Part shown: positions 9,809 through 20,639 of the stretch, in pieces
How positions within the stretch are numbered: the stretch's first letter is position 1
Layout: each line of letters starts with the position of its first letter
Assembly (NCBI GenBank): GCA_015680685.1
Contig: MNCI01002812.1
Location: 406,440 to 439,138, forward strand
Reading direction: 5' to 3'
Origin: Gnetum montanum
Lineage: Eukaryota; Streptophyta; Gnetopsida; Gnetales; Gnetaceae
DNA length: 32,699 nt
Position numbers and translations under genes: made by a program
The notes under the pieces: generated by a model
Seen by the model: the letters and a program-made list of their open reading frames with translations, nothing else
Told to the model about the DNA's origin: nothing
Database searches by the model: none

Positions 9809-10212
9809 GGGTTGGGCTGGGCTCGGACACGAAATTCAAGAATGGAATAAATGGCTAGGAGATGAGAGGAAAGCAGATCTAGTGACATGTGTCCCATGGA
9901 TAGTTGGCACGAGTTGGATGTGTGCTGGATAGTTGCATTCTTTAACCAGGTTCAATGTATTTCACAACGTGTGGGTCATTCAAGCCCATGAAAATACAAA
10001 CAATTTAGACAAGCCCTCAAACGATAAAAATTTACAAAGAAAATCAAGAAGGATTAACTTCGGCTCACTTGTCTAGCATCTAGCGTGACCTGCATAACTT
10101 CGGGATGTTTTACAATCGGCCATCCGTTACTGTTCATACCGCTATCATGGATGATGGCATTTTTGATCTCCGGATATCGAGAGATTGCGCTAATCAAAGC
10201 AGGATCCTCGGC

Positions 10213-10552
10213 CTAAATCACCATGCTACCGTTCTTCAGAGAAAAGTTGAGCTTCCCAATGTTATCTTTGCAGTTGTAGATATATTTGACAACCTTTTTA
10301 GGTAGAACGGTCTTGGATAGCAATCCCAAAAACTTGATTATATTATTGGCAGTCATGCTCGTGGACACAGTACCATAGAGTGACACAGCAGTGATCTTTC
10401 TGTTCATGGGAATGTAATTTTTGCAAGTGGCATTCTGGCTCTGCAATGACAATGCAGAAATCGTAGGCCTGTTTGTAGAGTTCTAGAAGAATCGTACAAT
10501 CATCGCAAACCCACAGCGGCCGCTTCTCATTATCAGGTTTTAGTTCCAGCAC
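10213..10552 (-). pseudogene. XPB: XPB/ERCC3 (TFIIH helicase) N-terminal fragment, frameshifted
   Basis: XPB is the DNA helicase/translocase subunit of TFIIH, acting in the nucleus in transcription initiation and excision repair. Two frames together match the N-terminal domain of plant XPB. The first has LELKPDNEKRPLW and LYKQAYDFCIVIAEPE. After a shift near 10430 the second has VSLYGTVSTSMTANNIIKFL, LSKTVLPKKVVKYI and a block like YGKVKLVLKKN. That covers about 110 residues of a protein of roughly 750; no helicase motif is present. A short internal deletion precedes LYKQAYDF. No intron interrupts the match. Non-functional. Identification rests on remembered family patterns. Confidence 0.82.
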
Positions 10553-10791
10553 CAATTCTGGGCTTCTTGGCTCTACGTTGCTCATCCACGTCGGCAAAGT
10601 CCATTCTAGGCCTAAGACCAGGGCCAACATAAAATACACCAAAATTTGATCGTAGAAAAGATCCAGATTGAAGAAGATAGCAGCAGGAATCCATTAACTG
10701 AATCCTTGGAAATATAGCAAAATAATCTAACCATATACAAAGACTTTTAAGACATGAAAGTCTAAGAGTTTCATCAATTCTGTTATATGTG
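10553..10791. other. Junction between the XPB and AKR relics
   Basis: About 240 bp that I cannot assign. A minus-strand stretch reads DEQRRAKKPRIG just upstream of the XPB match, but I do not recognise it as part of XPB. No poly(A) tract follows the AKR stop codon, as a classical processed pseudogene would show. Confidence 0.4.
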
Positions 10792-11766
10792 CTAATTTGC
10801 AAAGATCTTCTTTTCATACTCATAAAGGCTACAATATAGACCATCCTTTGGATTAACAAATGTCTCACATTTGTAGAACTTGTCTTGTTGAAGACCGGCA
10901 AGTTGTTGTTTATCATCTTCATCCAGATTGAAATAAAAGATTTCTACATTTTCTTTGATCCTGTGTGGGTTGTAGCTCTTAGGTATCACACTTACTCCCT
11001 CCTCTATTCCCCATCGCAATGCAACCTCAACAACATTTTTGCCATGCTTGGAAGCAATGGACAGTAGCGATGGATGATCAAGAAACCCAGCTTTGTTATT
11101 GTACGGAGCCCCCAAAGGCGAGTAGGCTGTTACATGAATTCCTTTACTTTTGTAGTACTTCCTCAGTATCCTTTGCTGCCACATGGGATGCATTTCTACC
11201 TGATTAACAACCAGAGGAATAGTTGCAGATGAAAGCAAAAATTCAATTTTTTTTAGGTGAGAAATTGCTAACACCAATGGATTTTACCAGTCCAGCATTC
11301 ACACATTTCTTCAAAGAATTCCATCATGCTTGCAAATCCACAGGCAAAATATCCTCAGGTTTCAGGTCCCAAATTTTAGCCCATGGATTAAGCGAACTGG
11401 CATGTGGATGAGATACAGATCCAAGTATTCCAATTTTTGTTCCCTACTTTAGAAATTTTCATGAATCCAGTGATTTTTGGATAGCAGGGAGAATATAGAC
11501 TGGGTGCATCTCAGTGCACCAAAGCTTGGAAGTAACGAACACATCATTTCTGGTTACAATTCCAAAGGCAAAGGCTTTTTTAAGAGTCTTCCCAATTCTC
11601 CTTTCTGACCCATAAACTATTGCAGTGTCAAAATGCCTGTATCCTTGAGAGAAGTTTCAATTGCTGATTCCACAATAGAAAGGTCTGGAGAGCCAATTGT
11701 AGTTGTGCCAAGTCCCAGTACAGGTATTCTCTCTCCATTGTTCAGCACTGCACAAGGTATCTCCAT
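10792..11766 (-). pseudogene. AKR4-type aldo-keto reductase, full-length, intron-free, inactivated
   Basis: AKR4 enzymes are cytosolic NADPH-dependent carbonyl reductases (chalcone/codeinone reductase and aldose-reductase-like types). ATG at 11766; the N terminus reads MEIPCAVLNNGERIPVLGLG. The tetrad segments are all recognisable: HFDTA, IVYGSE, TSKLWC and YLIHMPV. Later blocks are VKSIGVSNFSP, VNQVEMHP, VTAYSPLGAP and VIPKSYNPHR. The total of 975 bp matches the family length of about 315-325 residues, so no intron is present, whereas plant AKR4 genes usually have several. Breaks: a frameshift before YRHFD, damage near 11450-11420, a TGA within the WNSLKK region, and a shift at an 8-base T run near 11248-11255. 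Probably a retrocopy. The C-terminal 161 residues stay open. Confidence 0.9.
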
Positions 11767-12272
11767 CACCAAAATCAATGAACCAACTAATCAACCTCTT
11801 CTACCACAAAGTGATTGTTATCCTCGCTCTTTGAAGCTGCTTTATATCAATCATTCGCCCCACCTGTGTGTGATCTGGATAATTTTGGATGTTGGGCGCT
11901 GGACACTGGAATTTTTAAACTTTGAGCAATCGTCTTCCACTTTTCATTTGATTTTGGAGTTGTTCATGCTGAGGATGAGCAAGCTGCCTTGGGCAGGCTA
12001 GGTGTGAGCTTAATGCCTTAGTCAAATTTTTCCCTCCAAATGCTTGAACGGGCTCGAGTCATTTTTAATTTAAAGTGCTAGGCTGAAATTAGTGATGTTT
12101 CAGTGAGGATAAGGGTAAGCAAAATGAGAAACCTCAATGAGAGAGTCGAGAGCAAGGACGAGGGCATTGTAGGGAATCATGACATGGAAGAAGGGAAAGT
12201 AGGGAACCGCGTAGGCATCATAGATGCCATGAGAGAAATGATCATGACAAACCCCTACTTGCAACCCGAAGC
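11767..12272. other. Gap between the AKR relic and element A gag
   Basis: No gene is recognised in 11767-12105. From about 12110 the sequence aligns by eye with the gag region of element C near 28430-28620, so the 5' break of element A lies near 12.1 kb; element A has no 5' LTR here. An ATG at 12124 opens a frame of about fifty codons, different from the main gag frame. Confidence 0.5.
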
Positions 12273-14690
12273 ATGTTAGACATCATGGAGGCTGTTAGAA
12301 TACCTACAAGGCACCAAAAAGATAGCTAGATCAAGAGACTAGACATGAATAATATTCCACGATTTGAGGGGGGATACAACGTTGATCCGCAGAACCACTT
12401 ATAGTCATTTCATGATGCCTGTGCCTTGCAGAACATTGAAAATGAGTGGCAAAAATTAAAGTTTTTTCCAAGGACACTGCTAAAAGAAGCAGAAAGTTGG
12501 TACTGGTCTTTGGAGCAGGAATCCATTCAAAGGTGGAGTACGATGTTAGAACTGTTTAACGATAAATACCAAATGTACTCCACAGTGTCCAACTTGCATA
12601 AGCAAATCCAAGGATGGAAGCAGGGTAATCACAAACCCTTGGATGCTGCCATGGGCCGATATTATGCATTGCTACATCGTTGCGTAGGCCATGATTACGC
12701 ACAACAGGATCAACTACACCATCTCGTAGATGGGCTAAAACATGAAACTAGGAGAACCCTTGGGACATATGCCCAAGGGAGATTATCTGAACTTAGATCC
12801 CATGAGGTTCATAGATTGTTGGAACAAGTAGCTAAGGAAGAAGGAGAGCTATGAAAGAGAGAAAGCACGGAAGATTATAACCGCGATCCTTCCCTCTGAA
12901 AGAGGGGTGTGAGATTCTGTGAGGAGGAGGATGAGTCACCACGCGAAGAGTTGGTGAGTAGCAAAACCATGCCGCTTTAGAAATTAACAACATAAGTGTC
13001 GGCTAAGGTAGATCAGATGTAGGACTCCTTAAATAGTAGATTTGAAACCGTTTTAAAAATCATAGAGGAGTCTAAGGAGCAAAGTAGTGCCCATGATAAG
13101 AAAAAAAAGAGGGATTTGGACCATGCACGTAACAGAGGTAAGGGTAAAATGACCATCACTGATGAGGTTGTGGATTCAGATACAGACAATGACAATGGAT
13201 GTGAGATATGCCAATATGACTATCCTAAGGGATGTTGCCCAATAATCTCACATCTACAAGAGTCTGGGGTGTATGCACTTAACCCATGACTTAACAAACA
13301 GCAAGCACCCCATCAGTTACCTTATCCCCAAGGTAACCCAAGGCAGTTCCACCAACCGTTAATGTATTATCCAAGTGGGACTCCGCCACAACCTATGGAG
13401 CAACACTAGCAGTGGCAATATCCACAGTCATGGGGGATGCCATCGCCAAGGCAACAATATCCTTACTAATAACCAGATCCATATGGCTACTATGTGTAGC
13501 AGCCAATCTCTCCAAGTGACTCTATTGGTCACGCAACCCCACAACGTCAATACCAAGCTCAGGAGTATTATAGGACTCCTTCTCCTGGGAGAGACACACC
13601 ACACACATACCATCCTCCAAATCCACCCGCAGCTCTTAAACCGATAGCTCCACTACCACCCGCTCCAGTGATGACGGGGAAACTCACCACTCAACTGCAA
13701 CAACACAATGCTAACAGAGCTGTAAACCTTCAACTGGTTGTTGGTTCTGACAATCGTACAAGGAGAAGACCTTTCTTCAGAACCAACAGTCCAAACAAGC
13801 TCTCACAATTACAAGCGATTGAGCCTCAGAACGTTCCTCCATCAAATAAGGCTTCAGAGCTCCCTTCAAACCAACAACAGAGCTCAATGCATACGGTTAT
13901 GTTAACACATACTGTCATTGACTGGATTAAGGTGAGCCACCTTCCTAGGAAATTCTCTGATCTTGGAAGTCTTCTAATCTACCTCCAAGTTGCTAGGAAT
14001 GAACCACGTAAAGCTCTTCTTGACTTAGGTTCTGGAGTCAACTTAATATCACAAGAAATGTATAAAGCCTGGAACCTACCTCCACTTAAGAAGAGTAATA
14101 TTCACTTAGAGCTGGTTGACCAGTCCATCATCGTTCCTTTGGGATTGGTGGAGGACATCATTACCACTGTGTGTGGTTGTTCATACCCAGCTGATTTCCT
14201 AGTGATCCAAGAAAACAATGACAAAGGGGACTTCCCAATAATAATGCGAAGGGCATGGCTAAGTACCATAAACGCATGCCTAGGAATCTACAATCTTTCC
14301 TTGGAAATATCTAAGGAAAATAATTATGGAAAGATCAAGAAGAAGAAGGTTCCATGCATCACATATAGTGATACAGAGGCTGATGACATACAGGAACGTT
14401 CAGCATCTCCTGCATGCAACTAGTGTGCCCAGGAAGTTAACATACAAAAGTACCTGTATGTAGCAACCACGCAACAAGAGAACACCCAATGATTGATAGC
14501 TAATCAAGAGAGCAACCCACCAATATGCATGGAACTAACTGGGGGACCAACTTGCACCCACGTAGAAAGCATAAATGCACTGGAGCAAGAGTATTGCCAA
14601 CTTCCAAGAATACTAGTCCATGTGCAATTGACCAACCCTTATCATGAACCTAGAACGGTCTATGCACATAGCACATTCGAGAGAGGATGA
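12273..14690 (+). pseudogene. Element A gag-protease (Athila-like), single frame with multiple stops
   Basis: One frame runs from ATG 12273 to 14690. The capsid core at 12426-12854 has KFFPRTLLKEAESWYWSLEQ and FNDKYQMYSTVSNLHKQIQG. A Cys-rich segment CEICQYDYPKGCC lies near 13205, then a Pro/Gln/Tyr-rich stretch. The aspartic protease at 13900-14350 has active-site LLDLGSGVNLIS near 14020, and DFPIIMRRAWL near 14235. Stops are frequent in 12850-13420. The frame ends in a linker (RILVHVQLTNPYHEP), and polymerase should follow but does not. The same proteins recur in element C, which does have RT. Gag forms the particle; the protease would cleave the polyprotein. Confidence 0.85.
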
Positions 14691-16602
14691 CCTCGCTCAT
14701 TATTTCGGTTCTCTCCCTTCCAACTCAATCATGGGGGAGATGGCCACCTATGCTAATCAGTGGAGGCCCTCAGTTTCTTTTTAATTTTTTTGTTTTACAC
14801 ATTTTTGTTTTACAAATTTCTTTAACTTTTCTTATTTTTGTTTTACAACATCATTTATACTTTTTCATTTCTTTGTGTGTTTAATTATTTTGTTTGATTT
14901 GTCACCTAATAAGTGCTCCTGATGGTGGTATGAGCTGTATTCCATTGATTGCTTATGTTTGGTGTTTACCTTTAAGTTATGATGTTGATACTAAGGTATG
15001 GTTCTTTTGATATTACAAGCAATGAGTCCACTTTATCCATACATCCATAAAATTCTATGGTCTCTCTTGGCTTGGAATTGTACAGTCCCTTAAGAACTAT
15101 CAACGAATTGGTGACTGAGCATTTCTCAAACTAAGGAAGGACTCAAGGATTGAAAAGGGTGTGACTTCAAGGGGATTTGATGCACTTGTTCTGGCCATTC
15201 TCTTGGGTGCTTGGATGTTTTCTTCTTAAGTCTCCTGTACCATTCCGATGCTTCTCCATTATCGAGAAGCTGAGCTAATAAAAATAATAAGTCTTTGCAT
15301 GGTATGGTTCTCATGCAAAACACACACAAAAAAAACACAAACATTGAGAATTCAAAGCACACCCCTTAGACAGAATAATCATCCAGGCTACAAGCACTGG
15401 TTATGGAACTAAATAAAAATGTTCCCTCTAACTAAGGCCCTTCCTCGCTTCCTACCTTCTTCTTTCGCATTTCATCGAAATGGTGGTGACTCTTTGGTGG
15501 AGACATTCTTATTACTTCAGGTGGATGGATGGGCCAAATGTATTAATGCGAAGTCACTGGATGTTCATTGTTTGAGGCCAGATTTGGAATCGGATCTACT
15601 AAGTCACATTAACCATTAATACACAAGGGGTTGTACACCACCTTGTTCTTGAGATTCCATTCCATTCTCCTCTTTCCATCCTTCTTTCTTTCTCCATTTA
15701 TCACCTCATTGCCGGTTATATCAGTAGTTCATATTTTGGTGGATGCATTATTTTTTTTTGGTAAACTCTTGTGGTTAAGACTTTAACTCTTGTCTCCGAA
15801 TGACATTCCTAGAGCCTATGGACTCTTTGAATGTGGGATTGTCAGGGCATTAAGGGCATGAGCCTGCTTTGGGAGGACCCACTGGCATTCCTATTTGGTA
15901 CATCCGTTAATTTCTTTCCCTTAAACATTTCTGCAATCACCATTTATTTTGTTCATTTCCATCTTTGACATCCATTTTATTGGCGTGACCATTATTTCTT
16001 CTTCTCCACCTTTCTTATTCCTTATCTTTTTCCATTCTATTACTACTGGAGGTTCGCTCTCAGTCATGGGGGTCTTGGTCCAATTTTTTTAATTTTTCTA
16101 TTAACCCCTACACCTCGGGTAGTCACCAGTATTATATCTCCAGATCCGTATCAGCCATATCACAACTCAGCCAATGGACCTTACACCGAAGCAAGGTATC
16201 AATGGCATTATGATTTATTTATCCTTGCTAATATAAGATTATGTTATGTGTGCATATGGCAATCATACACCAATGGATGGGATCTGGAGGAAACACTTGG
16301 AATGGACTGGTGCTGAAGCAGTTATGCAAAGAACGAGATTGATGGCACGCTTATGGACAAATAACGAAAAGCACAATCTTGGCGTTGGCATCAACAGACT
16401 TCTTCTTTTCTCTCTCTCTTCTTTCTTCTCTCTCAGCTGCCAAATAAGGCTGGATGTCAAATGTGTATCGTGTTCACTCTTGTTATCATGAACACTAAAT
16501 TCCCATTCACCATGTCACTCCATTCACCATTAGTATCATTCAAGTCAATAATCCCATACCTTCCCAATATTTTGTAAGAAACTCGAGGATGAGTTTTCAT
16601 TC
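14691..16602 (+). other. Element A non-coding region between gag-protease and 3' LTR
   Basis: About 1.9 kb of T-rich, AT-biased DNA with no recognisable domain. In Athila-type elements a long non-coding or env-like region precedes the 3' LTR; no env-like protein is seen. It starts with a purine-rich ATGGGGGAG at 14731-14739 and holds a second ATGGGGGTC at 16066-16074. The whole pol gene expected before this region is missing. Confidence 0.55.
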
Positions 16603-16615
16603 AGTCATGGGGGTA
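16603..16615 (+). other. Polypurine tract of element A
   Basis: AGTCATGGGGGTA directly precedes the TGATGGGACG start of the LTR, the position where plus-strand priming occurs. Confidence 0.6.
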
Positions 16616-17381
16616 TGATGGGACGCGATATCGCATCCGTGATATCATAGCCCGTCGCCTTGTCTATAAATAAGAGGTGGCTTTTCCTCATAAGATCATC
16701 TAGATCTAGACCCTTAGCTAAACTCTAGCAATTTTACCATTTCAGAGATAGAATAATTTCCATGTGCCCGCAGTAGGAGTCTCAAAGTGAACGGATCTTT
16801 ATTCGAGCAAATTGTACCTGAGCACACATTTGTGTATGGAAACAAAGAAGAACTTTCTGATAAACCTTGTAGCATGTGGACTAACCTAAATAGAAATTAA
16901 TTAATGTTAAATGCTTAATTGATTTCTTAGATAATTAATCTCTCTCAATCCTTAACTCTCCTAGTTAAGTGCATTCAATACGACCGCTTCGAGCACGTGT
17001 GCTACGCTTGGTAACCCAGTAACGAATAGCGTTTGGTAATCCCCGTAGCGTTGCACTGGTTCAGGGTGTGTACGGTAAGTGGAAACGGATACTGATGCTA
17101 GGACAATTAAAGCTTAGTTAGTGAAAGTTAGTTACTTAGTCTCTTCACCCTTTCCTCTCTTAGCATAGGCGATAAAAAGATAAAAGACATAAAAATCATA
17201 TACCTCAAACTTACTTTACCATACAATCGTGACAATACAAGTAAGTTTGGGAAGACAACGATTGATTAACCTTAAGTGTTCCATAAGGTGCGTAAGCACT
17301 TAGTCCTTGGAGTTCGACCGGATCGCGCGTGAGACTCTCGTATTCGTATGGCTGAGTGTAGGGGTACCTTGCCACTTATCA
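16616..17381 (+). mobile_element. Element A 3' LTR (766 bp)
   Basis: Starts TGATGGGACG and ends CTTATCA. TATA box TATAAATA at 16665-16672, only about 50 bp from the start, so U3 is very short. The rest aligns by eye with the LTR of element C: GTGCCCGCAG then AGGAGTCT, CCTTGTAGCAT, CTTGGTAACCC, and near the end GTAGGGGTACC then GCCAC. No primer-binding site follows at 17382, which identifies this as the 3' LTR. The U3 holds the palindrome GCGATATCGC at 16625-16634. Confidence 0.78.
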
Positions 17382-17943
17382 CCAACCATTTCAACATTCA
17401 GAACAACAAACAAATACTCACATTTAGTTGGTTTCATAATCACTGAATCTATTTGGAGGTATCTGGGCCTTGTTGTTGCTAGAGACCAACAAGCACCTAA
17501 ACCTTGTTTCCATAACACCTTCATTTCCTATGACCTCAAAGTTGTGAGATTGGAGGCCCAAAACGTTGGTGGCCCCAAACAATTACCAATAGTTCTTTTG
17601 GAACTAGGAGGGCAAGAACATTGTTACCTAAGTTCATTACATTCGAAGAGATCAATAGTCCTAACACACCAAAGGTTCTTTTGTTGCTATGAAGGCTTAA
17701 AAATTAGATACTATTTTGGGTTCATGACCAAATAGACTAATAGTTTGGAAGATTCAAAAGGTTCCAAAGAAATTATTGATTATAAGACTAATTATTCATC
17801 AAAAGAAGGTTATTGAGCTTGGAAAAAGTAGTAGAGTAAAGACCAGAAGGATAAGAAGATCATCCCTTCTGTCTAGTTTATTAGTCTATAAGGGAAGATC
17901 AAAAAAATTTAAGAGTTCATCAATCAAAAGGAACTCTAGTAAC
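17382..17943 (+). other. Element B leader with an unassigned open frame
   Basis: Begins exactly where the LTR of element A ends, which suggests A landed in this leader. A plus-strand frame is open to 17735 and reads LPIVLLELGGQEHCYLSS and CYEGLKIRYYFGFMTK in its later part. I recognise no family. It may be non-coding leader that happens to be open, or an extra ORF before gag. Confidence 0.35.
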
Positions 17944-19115
17944 ATGGCAAATCCACAACTAGTTAATTCTTGGCAAAGGGGTATACCATTAGGATTTCAA
18001 AACTACAGCAATATTACTAAGGTAGTTTAAAAATATTTTTCAAAACCTTTTCTTTTGAGAAAATTTTACTTAGTTGAAAAATACATTCACTTACTTGAGT
18101 TAGCTTTAGTTCATGCAAATATTCGACACCAAGATCAAGCTTGTAGATTATTTGTAGCAAATTTAAAGGATATAGCTAAAATTTGGTATTCCAACTTGTC
18201 AAGAAATAGTATCAAAAGTTGGGATGATATGAAAAGTCTTTTCTTGGCTCAATTTGGTAACTAATTAGATAAAAAACAACTCTACTATGAGCTAGTATAA
18301 GCTAAGCAAGGAGTTAAAGAGTCAATTAGAGATTTTAACATTAAGTTTCAAAGAATTTGTGGGCTATTTCAAAGACAGCATAAACCATTAGACGAAATGC
18401 TTAGAGATACTTATCTTAAGGCTGTAAATCCCAATATTTCAATCTAGTTGAGGAGAACTCCAAACTTGCTAACACTAAATGACTACTTTAATGAAGCTAT
18501 ACAGTTCGAAAAATAGCAAAACTTAAATAATGAAGAAAGTATCACAACTCAAAAAATAGAAGAAAAAATGATGATTCCTATGTAGGATTTTGCTCAACTT
18601 AAAGCATTATTGGGGCCATCTCATATTAAGACAGAACAAGAGTTAGAAAGCAAAGAATGTAAAAAGGGATAGTTAATGAAAGATTTATCCAACAAAGTAG
18701 TGAAACTAGAAAAAGCTTTGGAGAAAGCTAAAATCCAAAAAGAAAAGAAAAATAGAAAATATAAGCATCAAGATACTAAGTTAGTAGAAGATGAGGATGA
18801 AAATGATCTTGCTATGTCTAAGTTCCTTGATATTGAATCAGATAATGAGCTAACCAATGTTCATTATGCAAGAAAATCCTCTAACAATGGATCTAGTGAT
18901 ACCTCTTCTCTATCAAGTGTTGAAATGGACATATCATTAGATGAAAAGTGTAACAACAATGGAGAAATTGGATATAATCTACCATCAAAACAAAGATTAA
19001 CTGCCTCTAGACCTCTAAACGTCATTTCTAGTCCATCTACTAAGAGAAAGGCTTTTGAACCAAGTAGAATAAAGAAAAATAAAAGCAAAGAAGATCAAGT
19101 AGAGCAAAGTACTTA
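17944..19115 (+). pseudogene. Element B gag, heavily mutated
   Basis: ATG at 17944 (MANPQLVNSWQRGIPLGF). After a shift near 18030-18055 the capsid-like core follows: LKDIAKIWYSNLSRNSIKSW and a FLAQFGN block, then VKESIRDFNIKFQRICGLFQ. Stops at about 18262, 18298, 18445, 18514, 18583 and 18670 are TAA or TAG, mostly where the family has Gln. The C-terminal part (18676-19116) is Lys/Glu-rich and possibly coiled coil; a zinc knuckle was not seen. Assigned by general Ty3 gag pattern and by the polymerase domains downstream. Confidence 0.72.
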
Positions 19116-19319
19116 AAATCATTCTCTTAATAAATGGATAAAGAAACTAGGCTTTTATGGAGATGGAGAGTATAATCTAATTGAGGACATGTCAAGGAAA
19201 ATATTAGTATATATCAATTATTACAGATGGAAAATTAGAAAAGAAAAGCGTTAGAGCTCATTAAAGGTAAAAAGAATGTTGGAGAGTTAGAGCTAAGTTA
19301 TGTATCTAATGTCAATTAG

Positions 19320-19739
19320 ACAAAAAAAGCTAGTTATGCTTGTACTGCTGACCAAGAAGCTCCTCCTTTTCTTTTGACAATAAAATTAAAGGATAAATAT
19401 CTTCCCAATTGTTTGGTCAATTCTATAGCTACCTCTACTATTATGCCATTGTCCATATGTAAAAAAATTGGTTTGACTCCTGAGCAATCCAATAAAAAGA
19501 TCAATTAAGTGGACAAAAGCAGAGTGAAAATTGTGGGTCAACTACCAAATGTTCTATTAGAAATTGCTTTTGAACCTCCTATAAAAAATAGACTAACTAT
19601 TCAAGTGGTAGATATACCAAATTCAAATAGTCTTTTGTTGAGTAGAAGTTGGAATTCGAATTTCTCAAGTTACATACTCATATGTGACTACCTTGGAAAG
19701 GGGATCCAAATCAAATATACATATATAGTGAGCCTTTGA
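19320..19739 (+). pseudogene. Element B aspartic protease, active-site residue lost
   Basis: PFLLTIKLKDKYLPNCLVNS is followed by ATSTIMPLSICKKIGL, which fits the retrotransposon protease fold, but the usual D-S/T-G active-site triplet reads N-S-I. The second part (19509-19739, after a TAA near 19506) has VDIPNSNSLLLSRSWN, like the family's C-terminal LLGR-W motif. Without the aspartate it cannot be active. Confidence 0.62.
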
Positions 19740-19859
19740 TGCTGGAAAATGTAACTTCGAATAGAAAAAACAAAGTTGTTGAAAGAAAAGCCTTTGAAAC
19801 CAAAATTTGTACACTTAAAGAAGTTCATAACTCTGAAAAAGAGGAATCTCAAAATGAGA

Positions 19860-20352
19860 GCAAGTGGGAACTATACTTTGATGGTTCTTAAACTCCAAAG
19901 GTGCATGAGTTAGAGAAGCTTTAGTAAAAGATGATTCCTCAAAAATTTTAAAGGCAATTCATCTATCTTTCCCTTGTACCAACAACAAGGCTGAATATGA
20001 AGCTTTGAGTATTGGAATTAAAATAGCATTTAAAAAAGGAATCAAGATAGTTGTCATAAAATGAGATCCAAGACTAGTTTTTGAATAGATTATAGGTAAT
20101 TGTGTAATAAAAAGCTCATTCTTACGACCTTATAAACAACTTATGTGTACAATGTTGGATCAATTTCATCACTATAAAATAGAATATATAGGTAGAGAAG
20201 ACAATTATATAGTGGATGATTTAGCAAAGGAAACTTCAACATTAGATGTGAAAAGGATAGAAAGGTACGAAGGGGTATTGATTGAGAATGAACATCAGCC
20301 ATCAGTTCTAGATAACATAAAGCATTTACAACTATTTGAAGATGATGATTGA
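19860..20352 (+). pseudogene. Element B extra RNase H-like domain, upstream of RT
   Basis: KWELYFDGS near 19867-19890 and FPCTNNKAEYEALSIGIK near 19970-20030 match the archaeal-type RNase H added to Tat-like Ty3 elements; HHYKIEYIGREDNYIVDDLA at 20151-20222 fits the C-terminal part with its last acidic residue. Frameshifts and stops break it. The usual role would be RNA-DNA hybrid cleavage during reverse transcription. It lies between protease and RT, whereas the additional domain in described Tat elements follows RT-RNase H. Confidence 0.68.
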
Positions 20353-20639
20353 TTGCTTAGATTCTTGAGAAATAAGTAGGAATTTGAAAGTTAAATCATA
20401 CCTGAAATAGTGTCAAGGTCTAAGATAAATTCCATTCCCAAAAAAGTGATTGATTACGAACATGAGTTTAGCAAAAATTTGCTTAACAGGAAAGACATAC
20501 AAAATCCACATGATCAAATTTATGAAGTAATGAATCTTGGATCTATTGAGATACTAAATCTATTAAATGTCACAAAGGAAAAGCATTCAGTCTTCAAGCA
20601 AAATTTATTAGTACTACTAAAAAATAATTTTAAAAGTTT

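Larger units (their letters stand above)
8315..10019 (-). mobile_element. LTR region of element D (possibly two LTR modules in tandem)
   Basis: Read on the minus strand, a TGAGGGCTTGTC start lies at 10019 and a GGTACA end at 8315, just before the primer site. Inside are two TATA boxes and two copies of a GTGCACCGGTC block (8677-8687 and 9576-9586), which suggests a duplicated LTR of about 0.8 kb each rather than one 1.7-kb LTR. The right boundary is a guess from the TG/CA rule; the five bases outside it are AACGA, a possible target-site duplication whose partner lies outside the window. The interval contains no believable gene. Confidence 0.6.

Noticed and set aside
10105-10212. Minus-strand reading ISRYPEIKNAIIHDSGMN as a continuation of XPB
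   Set aside because: It does not fit the XPB sequence expected after the N-terminal domain, so the relic was ended at 10213.
15126-15362. Minus-strand frame beginning MCFEFSMFVFFLC
   Set aside because: Low-complexity hydrophobic reading of A/C-rich DNA in a non-coding region.
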